Shown here: positions 15,875 to 23,667 of the stretch, in pieces
Numbering within the stretch: position 1 is the first letter of the stretch
How the letters are laid out: every line of letters starts with the position of its first letter
Assembly: GCA_022821865.1 (NCBI GenBank)
Contig: JAJECW010000105.1
Span: 1 to 45,184, forward strand
Source: Pseudomonadales bacterium
GTDB lineage: Bacteria; Pseudomonadota; Gammaproteobacteria; Pseudomonadales; Pseudohongiellaceae
DNA: 45,184 nt
Direction of reading: 5' to 3'
Program-made: the position numbers and the translations under genes
Notes under the pieces: generated by a model
Told to the model about the DNA's origin: nothing
The model's database searches: none
Seen by the model: only the letters and a program-made list of their open reading frames with translations

Positions 15875-16990
15875 CTACTCCTCGCTCCAACTGACCCGGA
15901 TCGGTTCGCTGCCGAAATAATACACGCCAGGCCGCTCATCCAGGGAATACGCCAGGTAGAAATAGATCGTCTGGCCCTGCAACTGGTACACCGAGCCGAT
16001 CAGCGGGCCCACCGAGGGCTCCCGGTCATAATGGCGGGTTCCCATGATGACCAGGTCCTGGGCGTACAGGCCGGACTTGAGCGCTCCCGCCGACGGGATG
16101 TCGCCGGCGTCTTCCAGTGGATGGAAGTTGCCATCGGCATGACGGGCGAACAAAATGCCGCTATCCGTTGCCACCACCACATGCAAATCTCCCGGGCGGT
16201 GCCCATGGGTCCGATCCTTGACCACGGTGCCATACACCGTGATGCGATCCGAGGGTTTGAAGTCATTTTCGAATGTCCTGCCGCCATTGGTGGTGGCGCC
16301 GCCGACGAATCTGGCTTCGGTGGGCAGGCTGTCGGTGGCAAGCCCTTCGCCGAGCAGGATGGGACACTCTTCGGGGCTGCCATAGCGCATGGCAAGGGCG
16401 CAGCGGTCGTCGATGGACAGCACCGGGTCGCGCCTGCCGTAGTTGAGTCTGGCCTGCATGATCGCCGAGCGCACCGCGCTGTGGCCGAATCCGAGCGTGT
16501 GGCCGATTTCATGTGTCGCCACATGATGGAAATGATGCGCGACGGACTCGAATCGCGACCTGCTGTGTTCGTTGAAGACGATATCGCTTTCAACGATGCC
16601 GCCGGGGTCCCAGGAAGTCTGGGTCACCGCGTCGGCGACGGCGCCGCCGCCGCTGAAATAACTGCCATCGCCGCAGAATGTGGTGGAAAAGGAAGCGGTA
16701 TTGACCCTGTTCTGGGAACTGCCCCGGAAATTGGCCTGGCACACCTCGCGCTCCTCTTCGATGGCATTCAGGCTGATATTGCCCGAGGCGTCCATCCACA
16801 CGTGCAGGGAGCGGATGAAACTCTCGAAGAAGCTGACGCCATCGGACAAATTTCCCGGCAGATGCGCGTAATAGGTATGCTGGTTATCGCGAAGCCCCAC
16901 CAGGTAGCTCAGTTCGAAGCCGAGCGCCTGTCCAGGCGCCAGAACGGCGGCGAGCGACAGCAACAGCGAAGGAATTGGCAGCTTCAACAT
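15875..16990 (-). CDS. Secreted matrixin-like zinc metalloprotease
   Basis: Starting at the ATG at 16990, the 371-residue product has a signal peptide (MLKLPIPSLLLSLAAVLAPG) and a metzincin zinc site HEIGHTLGFGH at about 160-170. SAIMQARLNYG follows, supplying the Met-turn. This is the matrixin signature HExxHxxGxxH. A C-terminal domain of about 170 residues with beta-rich character (DRITVYGTVVKDRTHGHRPG) is not recognised. An alternative ATG five codons upstream is possible. The gene follows a secreted Cys-rich protein gene by about 20 bp, suggesting a two-gene operon, and ends 3 bp from the convergent SUMF1 gene. Confidence 0.82.
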   Translation of the reverse strand: MLKLPIPSLLLSLAAVLAPGQALGFELSYLVGLRDNQHTYYAHLPGNLSDGVSFFESFIRSLHVWMDASGNISLNAIEEEREVCQANFRGSSQNRVNTASFSTTFCGDGSYFSGGGAVADAVTQTSWDPGGIVESDIVFNEHSRSRFESVAHHFHHVATHEIGHTLGFGHSAVRSAIMQARLNYGRRDPVLSIDDRCALAMRYGSPEECPILLGEGLATDSLPTEARFVGGATTNGGRTFENDFKPSDRITVYGTVVKDRTHGHRPGDLHVVVATDSGILFARHADGNFHPLEDAGDIPSAGALKSGLYAQDLVIMGTRHYDREPSVGPLIGSVYQLQGQTIYFYLAYSLDERPGVYYFGSEPIRVSWSEE

Positions 16991-17011
16991 CGTGGTGTGG
17001 AGCATGGAATA

Positions 17012-17518
17012 TCAGGGCCGAAATTTCAAGCCCGGCTTGCGGCGGGTTTCCCGGAGCGAACGGCAAGGGCAGGCGGGCGCATCGGACACCGGCCCGGGGC
17101 TGCAATAGCGCTCTTCCAGCTTTCCGGAGACAAGGCCTGAAGCGGCGGCCCGGACTTCCCGCCAGGGCCCCCAGCGTTCCGAGACTTCGCAGATCTGCAG
17201 GCCGTCCCCGAGAAGCAGCAGTTCGCTGGCAAACTGCCGGAAGATTGCTTCACTGGCCATGGGCACGGTTATGGCGCCGGTAACAACAGAAGCATTTGAC
17301 TGCAACAGGCGAAAGCAATTACCCGCCCGGGAACGATAGCGGCATAACGCCAGCGGCATCGCGCCGCCCGGCGGGACGCGGAACCGCCCGCCGCGAAGCG
17401 GGGCCGGAAAATGCGCGGCGGCGCTTTCCGGGCTGCTGTATTCGGGCGGCAGGACGGCTGGCTTGCCCCAGGCAAATGCCAGCGGCAATACGGCGATGAA
17501 CGAGTACAGGAATCTCAT
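17012..17518 (-). CDS. Secreted cysteine-rich hypothetical protein
   Basis: The ATG at 17518 is preceded by AGGAG and opens a signal peptide (MRFLYSFIAVLPLAFAWG). The 168-residue product has six cysteines in its mature part (ALCRYR, GNCFRL, QICEV, RYCSPG, PACPCR) and many arginines, so a small disulfide-bonded periplasmic or secreted protein is likely. No family was recognised. It is followed at a short distance by the matrixin-like protease gene on the same strand. It could be a substrate, inhibitor or chaperone of that protease, but this rests on position alone. Confidence 0.6.
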   Translation of the reverse strand: MRFLYSFIAVLPLAFAWGKPAVLPPEYSSPESAAAHFPAPLRGGRFRVPPGGAMPLALCRYRSRAGNCFRLLQSNASVVTGAITVPMASEAIFRQFASELLLLGDGLQICEVSERWGPWREVRAAASGLVSGKLEERYCSPGPVSDAPACPCRSLRETRRKPGLKFRP

Positions 17519-17721
17519 TTGTCTACTCCTTGCAGGATTTTGGAAAAGGGGGGCTACCGCGAGTCGGACGGATACTCGCCGTTTGATCAGCCAGAGGGGT
17601 ATAGGAAAGTTTTCGGGATTTCGCCAAGGTTTCGGCGAAAATAGTCCGGGAGCCCCGCCAAAGGACACACAGATTGGCGGCTCGCGATATATTGTAAGGA
17701 AATGCGTTCGGAGCAGGTCTA

Positions 17722-18597
17722 ATGACGATAAACAGGCAAATATGGCTGACTGGCGCCTTGCTGGTCGCATTGCTGGCGCTGCTGTACCGGCCGCCATCGG
17801 CCCGGAATGACGTGGCCTTCGCCACCGATGCGGAAACCCTGGCGAGAGGGGAATATCTGGTGTCGGCCGGAGGCTGTATCAGTTGCCACCGGGGCGCTGA
17901 GGACGAAACCGCCTTCAGCGGCGGCCTCGGGCTGGAATCCGACTTCGGCACTTTCCATGTGCCGAATATCACGCCGGATGCGGCAACCGGGATTGGCGGC
18001 TGGACCGCGGGGGAATTCCTGCGGGCCATGAAGCATGGCCGCGGCCCCGGAGGCGGGTTCTACTTTCCCTCGTTTCCCTGGCGGGCTTACAGAGGGCTCG
18101 CTGACGAGGATGTGCTGGCCATGGGCTCCTGGCTGATGTCGCTGGAACCGGTGTCTTTCGAGGCGCCGGAACACGAAACGCCCTGGTGGCTGCTGCGGCC
18201 CTTCATGGCGGGCTGGAATCTTCTTGCGGGCCTTTATGCCGTGGGAGAAGAGGAGTTTGAGTCGGACCTCGTGGCCCGGGGCGCGTATCTTGCCCGCAAC
18301 CTCGGCCATTGCGGGGAATGCCATACGCCGCGCAACAGCCTCGGCATTCTCCTGGGCAGCCGTGAATTCGCCGGCGCCGAACCCGGCGAGGATACCGTGG
18401 AGGCCATCGATGCCGCGGCGCTGGAAGAATGGACTTTTGACAATTTTGACCTGTTCCTTCTGATCGGCCTGAAACCCGATGGAGAATTCGTCGGCGGCGA
18501 CATGAACGAGGTTATCGAATACAACACGAGCCGGCTGACGGATGAGGACCGCGACGCCCTGGCGGCGTTTTTCACCCGGCATTCCGGGGACGAATAA
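17722..18597 (+). CDS. Diheme c-type cytochrome
   Basis: The product has 291 residues with an N-terminal signal/anchor (IWLTGALLVALLALLY) and two heme-binding motifs, CISCH near residue 54 and CGECH near residue 200. Segments such as ARGEYLVSAGGC, FHVPNITPDAATGIGGW and EFLRAMKHGRGP resemble the cytochrome subunits that take electrons from alcohol, aldehyde or gluconate dehydrogenases in the periplasm. No dehydrogenase lies next to it. The flavoenzyme pair at 38.4-40.8 kb lacks its own cytochrome, so a functional link is possible but speculative. The divergent partner across 17519-17721 is the secreted Cys-rich gene. Confidence 0.85.
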   Translation: MTINRQIWLTGALLVALLALLYRPPSARNDVAFATDAETLARGEYLVSAGGCISCHRGAEDETAFSGGLGLESDFGTFHVPNITPDAATGIGGWTAGEFLRAMKHGRGPGGGFYFPSFPWRAYRGLADEDVLAMGSWLMSLEPVSFEAPEHETPWWLLRPFMAGWNLLAGLYAVGEEEFESDLVARGAYLARNLGHCGECHTPRNSLGILLGSREFAGAEPGEDTVEAIDAAALEEWTFDNFDLFLLIGLKPDGEFVGGDMNEVIEYNTSRLTDEDRDALAAFFTRHSGDE

Positions 18598-18760
18598 GGA
18601 TTTGCACGGAAAATTTGGCAAAAAAGACAAACATCGACTAGGTATTTATAGGGCGCCCCCGCAATACCGAGCGCGGCAATTTCGCCTAACCGAATCCCGG
18701 CGCCGAGCGATAACAGGAATAGGCGGCAGTGAAAGCCGCCAGTAGCATATGGAGCGGAAA

Positions 18761-19078
18761 ATGCCTGACGACTTGTTGATTTTGCAGACGATTGTCGCCA
18801 CCTGTTTTGCCACGTCGCTGATCCCCAACGCCATGTGGCGCCGCCACACCGGGGAGTACGTGGGATTCCAGAGCAATCTGGTGCTGCTGTATTTCGTATT
18901 CCTGGTGAGCTTTGTGGGCAGCAATGTGGCCGCCATCTACGACGCCTGGGGCGCGGTGCTGCGCACGGGGCTGATGGTGGCCGCCACTTTTCTGCTCGGC
19001 TGGCTGGTCGCCGTCGCCGCCTATTGGCGCCGCTACCGCCAGCGCCCCCGCAGGGGCGCGCCGCCGGCCAGTCCCTGA
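18761..19078 (+). CDS. Small integral membrane protein
   Basis: From the ATG at 18761 (GGAG 8 bases upstream) the product has 105 residues and starts MPDDLLILQTIVATCFATSL. It has about three hydrophobic segments, including NLVLLYFVFLVSFVGSNVAA and LMVAATFLLGWLVAVAAYW, and ends in a basic tail (RRYRQRPRRGAPP). An ATG four codons upstream is also possible. No family was recognised. It immediately precedes the double-glycine-leader peptide gene on the same strand, so it could be an immunity or export helper for that peptide. This is a guess based on position and topology. Confidence 0.6.
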   Translation: MPDDLLILQTIVATCFATSLIPNAMWRRHTGEYVGFQSNLVLLYFVFLVSFVGSNVAAIYDAWGAVLRTGLMVAATFLLGWLVAVAAYWRRYRQRPRRGAPPASP

Positions 19079-19177
19079 CCCCACAAATTATTTTCCACGA
19101 AAACCGCGCATTTTCTCCCGGGTCCGCCTATGGTTTGTGGGCAAGCGCCATTTACCTCAATCCATAAGGAGCAAGAC

Positions 19178-19351
19178 ATGAGAGAACTTGATGAGAAAGA
19201 AATGCAAGCGGTCACGGGTGGAAGCCCGGCGGGATTTCCCGCAATGGCCCCACAGCAGTTCTGGCCGACTGATCCGGTCAATCCGTTGACGGTGACTTTC
19301 GGGACGCCAGTGACGCCACACCTGGCCTTGCCGGACATCTGGCCGCGCTGA
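19178..19351 (+). CDS. Putative class II microcin/bacteriocin precursor with double-glycine leader
   Basis: A 57-residue frame begins with MRELDEKEMQAVTGG. This matches the double-glycine leader type (M+EL--E---V-GG) of class II microcins and bacteriocins, which a peptidase-containing ABC exporter removes after GG. The predicted mature peptide has 42 residues from SPAGFPAMAP to the C-terminal DIWPR, with ten prolines, three phenylalanines, two tryptophans and no cysteine. AAGGAG lies 7 bases before the ATG. A strong terminator follows at once (19365-19405), so this is a discrete small transcription unit. No C39-type exporter is visible in the window. The GG-leader reading is by eye only. Confidence 0.65.
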   Translation: MRELDEKEMQAVTGGSPAGFPAMAPQQFWPTDPVNPLTVTFGTPVTPHLALPDIWPR

Positions 19352-19364
19352 ATCCGCTGACAAG

Positions 19365-19405
19365 CCAGCCTGCACAGTCATCAGGGCTGCGCAGGCTGGT
19401 TTTTT
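19365..19405 (+). terminator. Rho-independent terminator of the GG-leader peptide gene
   Basis: CCAGCCTGC (19365-19373) pairs with GCAGGCTGG (19391-19399) and is followed by six T residues (19400-19405). The stem of nine base pairs and the T tract make a typical intrinsic terminator for plus-strand transcription. The opposite side is not T-rich, so it does not look bidirectional. Confidence 0.85.
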
Positions 19406-19407
19406 GC

Positions 19408-19890
19408 TCAGTCGGTGTCTTCGCGATAGGTTTCGTGGCAGTTGCCGCAGGCGCCGCCCAGGGTGCGCACCGCGCCAAGGGTGGCGGCCATATCGCCGCC
19501 GGCGGCCACATCGGCGAATTCATTGGCGGCGCTCACCAATGCCTGGGCCTTGACGTCAATGTCGTCCAGATTGTCCCAGATCAAATCCAGCGCTTCGGTT
19601 TCCACATCGTAATCGCGGGTGTCCATGGCGCCGAGCAGGTCCGGGATCATCGGCGCGAGCGCGGCAATGCGGCGGCCATTGCGCTCGGCGAGTTCGGCAT
19701 CAAAAGGCGCGCCCTGGGTCATGGCGATAATGGCGCCGATATTGAACCGCAGCAGTTTGAATACGGCTTGCCGATCCGCTGTGGCGCCAGCGGCCATTTG
19801 TTCCGGCGTGGGTCCGTCGTCCTGGGCCGAAGCCACGAAGAGCATACCTGATCCGACAAAAACCGCCAGCGCTAGCAGAAACTTCTTCAT
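19408..19890 (-). CDS. Cytochrome c'
   Basis: The 160-residue product begins with a signal peptide (MKKFLLALAVFVGSGMLFVASA). It has the four-helix cytochrome c' pattern, with heme motif CGNCH close to the C-terminus (GACGNCHETYRED) and the family segments RQAVFKLLRFNIGAI and VSAANEFADVAAGGDM. Cytochromes c' sit in the periplasm and bind nitric oxide or carry electrons; the exact role varies. The start at 19890 follows AGGAG. The gene is convergent with the GG-leader peptide gene and is separated from it by the terminator. Confidence 0.88.
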   Translation of the reverse strand: MKKFLLALAVFVGSGMLFVASAQDDGPTPEQMAAGATADRQAVFKLLRFNIGAIIAMTQGAPFDAELAERNGRRIAALAPMIPDLLGAMDTRDYDVETEALDLIWDNLDDIDVKAQALVSAANEFADVAAGGDMAATLGAVRTLGGACGNCHETYREDTD

Positions 19891-20007
19891 TCCCGTGGTA
19901 CTCCTGTTGCAAGATGGGTTTGCCAGGGGCTTCTCGCCCGGGCAGTGGCGCAAAATATATAGCAATTCTCCGGCGAATGTAAGTAAGCCCGGAAAGCCGG
20001 CGCCCCT

Positions 20008-21102
20008 TCAGGCCGCCACATCCTTCCAGACAAACATCCGGGTGGCGAGGGCGAAGCCGATGACGAACCAGACCGCCATGCCGATCAGGCTCGGCACGAT
20101 TTCCAGCAGGGTCGCGCCACCCACGGCAATTTCGCGCAAGCCGGAAACGACAAAAGTCAGCGGCAATACCTGGGCCAGGGGTTGCACGAATCCCGGCATG
20201 GCGTCGATGGGATAGAACACGCCGGAAAGCACGATCTGCGGAAAGATCACGATATTGCCAATCGCCATGATGGCCTGCTGGGTCCTGGCCATGCTGCCGA
20301 TGCAAAACCCGATATTGAGAAACACCAGACTGGCAACAATCGCCACAAGATAGAATTCGGCGAAACTGCCGATGATGTTCACCCGCAGCACGAACAGCGC
20401 GAAAGCCAGCAGCACCGTAAGCTGGATCAGTACAATGCCAAGCCTTGCCGCGACGATGGCGGCGACGAAATCCCGCGGCAGCAGCGGCGTGACGAACAGC
20501 CGCTTGAGTATGCCCTTGCGGCGAAATTCCACCACATTGTAGCCCGAGCCCGCCACGCTCAATTGCATCAGCATCATTGCCAGCAAGCCGGGCAGCAGGA
20601 AGTCGAGATAGCTTTGTGACAGCGCCTGCACATTTTCAATCTCCACCGAGAACATCGCCTCCTCGCCCCGGTACTCGCGCTCGATTTCCATGAGCTTCTG
20701 CTCGAGCATGGGCTCGACCAGCGGCAACTGGTTGAACTGGGAAGTGTCCGCAAGCAGGCGCAGGGCGGCGGTCTCGCCGGCGGATGGCGCCCGGAACTGC
20801 GCCGGCACCACGAGCACCAGCATCTGCTCGCCATGGATCAATTGTTGCCGCAACTGTGCCTCATCGCCGGACACCACGGTGAAAGCGGCATCCTCGCCGA
20901 GCTTGTCCACCAGCGCACTGGCGAGGGCGCTTTCCGACTGATTGGCCACGCCGAGTGGAATCGGCTCCTGGCCGCCGCGGACAAAAGCGAAGATGCTCAT
21001 GAAAACCACGGGAAAGAACAGGCTGAAGAAGATCGACTGCCGGTCGCGCAGGAAAATCTTCATGAAGTCCCGGGCAAGATGACGCTGGAGTTTGCTTAGC
21101 AC
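20008..21102 (-). CDS. ABC-2 type exporter permease
   Basis: The product has 364 residues. One N-terminal membrane helix (SIFFSLFFPVVFMSIFAFV) is followed by a periplasmic stretch of about 140 residues and a block of five hydrophobic helices at the C-terminus, the topology of ABC-2 permeases (LSGVFYPIDAMPGFVQPLAQ is a typical late motif). The GTG at 21102, preceded by AGAGGT, is preferred over upstream starts that would overlap the ATPase gene. The ATPase gene ends 11 bp before it, so the two form one export complex in the inner membrane. The substrate is unknown. Confidence 0.85.
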   Translation of the reverse strand: MLSKLQRHLARDFMKIFLRDRQSIFFSLFFPVVFMSIFAFVRGGQEPIPLGVANQSESALASALVDKLGEDAAFTVVSGDEAQLRQQLIHGEQMLVLVVPAQFRAPSAGETAALRLLADTSQFNQLPLVEPMLEQKLMEIEREYRGEEAMFSVEIENVQALSQSYLDFLLPGLLAMMLMQLSVAGSGYNVVEFRRKGILKRLFVTPLLPRDFVAAIVAARLGIVLIQLTVLLAFALFVLRVNIIGSFAEFYLVAIVASLVFLNIGFCIGSMARTQQAIMAIGNIVIFPQIVLSGVFYPIDAMPGFVQPLAQVLPLTFVVSGLREIAVGGATLLEIVPSLIGMAVWFVIGFALATRMFVWKDVAA

Positions 21103-21113
21103 GGTATACCTCT

Positions 21114-21881
<768 letters not shown>

Positions 21882-21908
21882 TTCCGTATCCCGCGGCGCG
21901 GGCTCCTT

Positions 21909-23663
21909 TCAGGGGCTACCGCTCCCGACATATCCCGGCCCGTGCAGAATCCGCCCTGGCCGACGACCGGTGTGCGCGTCGTCCTCCACCACGATTTCCC
22001 CGTTCACCAGCACGTACTTCATGCCCACGGCGTATTGATGCGGATCCTCGAAAGTGGCCCGGTCGATGATTTCATCGGCGTCGAATACCGCGATGTCGGC
22101 GAAGAAGCCTTCGGCGATCAGGCCCCGATCCTGAATGGAAAGACGCTGGGCGGTCATGCTCGTCATCTTGCGGATCGCCTCTTCCAGGGAAATCACGCCG
22201 CGCTCGCGGACATAATGCCCGAGCACCCTGGCGAAGGCGCCGTATTGCCGCGGATGGGGCGCGCCTTCACCGAAAATGCCCACCGGGCCGTCGGAGCCGA
22301 TGGCGGTGGCGGGATGGCGCATGATACGGTCCACATCATCGGAATTGATGGCGTGATAGACTGCGGTGGCGCCGCCATTGCGGACAATCTCGAACACCAC
22401 CTCGGCGGCATTCTCCGGCGAAGGTTCCATACCCGCCTCGATGGTCAGTTCCGCCAGATTCTTGCCGGCCATGGCCGGGTCCCAGCTATTGCGCGAGATG
22501 AAAACATTGGCCGGGTCGCCGCCGCCGCGATCGAACAGAATCCTCCCCACCACTTCATTCTTGATCGTCTGGCGGGTTTCCTCGCTGTCCAGCCGGGCGA
22601 GCAGGGAGTCGCTGCCGCCTTCCTGGGCCCATTGTGGAATCAGCGCATTGATGCCGGTCTGGGAGGCGGTATAGGGATACTGGTCGATGGTCACGTCAAC
22701 GCCCCGGGCGCGGGCCTCGTCCACCAGACTCAAACTGTCCACCGCGGCGCCCCAGTTGGGAGCGCCGATGACCTTGTGGTGGGTAATCTGCACGGGAATA
22801 CCGGCTTCTTCGCCAATGCGTATGGTTTCGTTGACCGACTCGATCAGTTGCGAGGCTTCCTCGCGCATGTGGGAGATGTAAATGCCGCCATGCTCCGCCG
22901 CGACCCGGGACAACTCGATCACCTCTTCGGTGGAGGTGAAGCTGCCGGGCACATAGAACAGACCGGTGGAGATTCCCAACGCGCCCTCTTCCATGGCCTG
23001 GGCCACCATGGCTTTCATCCGCTCGATTTCGGCCGGGGAGGGTTCCCGGTCCTCCACGCCGATCACCTGGGACCGGATCGTTCCCTGGCCCACGAATACC
23101 GCCCAGTTCGGACTGATGCCGAGTTCGGCGATTTCGCGGTAATGCTCGCCCACGGGCCAGGGCGAGCTGCCGTCATTGCCCTCGGTCAGGGTGGTAACGC
23201 CTTGGAGCAGGGCGCTTTCGGCGGTGGGCACATCGAAGATGCCGCGGATGGCATGGGTATGCGGGTCGATAAAACCCGGCGCCACCACCAGCCCGTCAGC
23301 GTCTATCGAGATCTCCGCCGTGGCCCCCGAGAGGTCGCCAATGGCGGCAATGCGGTCGCCGCGAACGCCAAGATCGGCTGCAAACCAGGGATTGCCGCTG
23401 CCGTTGATGATACGGCCCCCCTGTATCAGGACATCATAGTCCTGGGCAAACGCGGCGCTGCCCGGGACGAGCAGCAGCAGGATGAGGGAACGAATAAGGG
23501 AAGCTCTGATCAAGTCAGAGCTTCCCTGCGGCACATGGAAGTGCCGCCGAATTCGATGGCGTAAGCCATTGAATTCGGGAGCAAAACAAAACCACGCTTT
23601 TGTTTTGCGGTAATGAAAAACTCCACGGATGGAGTTTTTCAGAGAATACATAAGCAGTTTCAT
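21909..23663 (-). CDS. N-acyl-D-amino-acid deacylase-type amidohydrolase (signal peptide split by a repeat element)
   Basis: The catalytic part is a classic D-aminoacylase/dihydroorotase-like amidohydrolase: PGFIDPHTHAI (metal-binding HTH), TLTEGNDGSSPWP, GGIYISHMREEA, VQITHHKVIGAPNW and AIGSDGPVG. It removes acyl groups from N-acyl-D-amino acids, here after export. The native start is the ATG at 23663, 4 bases after the M13 peptidase stop. A family A element (23498-23649) plus a TTAT duplication adds 52 in-frame codons after MKLL. Removing it restores MKLLIRSLILLLLVPG and the signal cleavage region. The open frame is intact, so a longer, possibly mistargeted protein, or one restarted at an internal TTG near 23515, may be made. 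Confidence 0.85.
   Translation of the reverse strand: MKLLMYSLKNSIRGVFHYRKTKAWFCFAPEFNGLRHRIRRHFHVPQGSSDLIRASLIRSLILLLLVPGSAAFAQDYDVLIQGGRIINGSGNPWFAADLGVRGDRIAAIGDLSGATAEISIDADGLVVAPGFIDPHTHAIRGIFDVPTAESALLQGVTTLTEGNDGSSPWPVGEHYREIAELGISPNWAVFVGQGTIRSQVIGVEDREPSPAEIERMKAMVAQAMEEGALGISTGLFYVPGSFTSTEEVIELSRVAAEHGGIYISHMREEASQLIESVNETIRIGEEAGIPVQITHHKVIGAPNWGAAVDSLSLVDEARARGVDVTIDQYPYTASQTGINALIPQWAQEGGSDSLLARLDSEETRQTIKNEVVGRILFDRGGGDPANVFISRNSWDPAMAGKNLAELTIEAGMEPSPENAAEVVFEIVRNGGATAVYHAINSDDVDRIMRHPATAIGSDGPVGIFGEGAPHPRQYGAFARVLGHYVRERGVISLEEAIRKMTSMTAQRLSIQDRGLIAEGFFADIAVFDADEIIDRATFEDPHQYAVGMKYVLVNGEIVVEDDAHTGRRPGRILHGPGYVGSGSP
23498..23649 (-). repeat. Family A five-hairpin element, full copy inside the deacylase gene
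   Basis: On the minus strand the element runs GTATTCTCTG to AGAGCTTCCC, 152 bp. It has five successive hairpins at 23615-23640, 23581-23608, 23548-23577, 23528-23547 and 23497-23527. TTAT lies directly outside both ends (23650-23653 and 23494-23497), consistent with a 4-bp target duplication. The ends share CTCTGA in inverted orientation, a weak terminal repeat. It codes for no transposase. Element plus duplication is 156 bp, a multiple of three, so the deacylase frame stays open. Confidence 0.85.
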
Positions 23664-23667
23664 GGCT

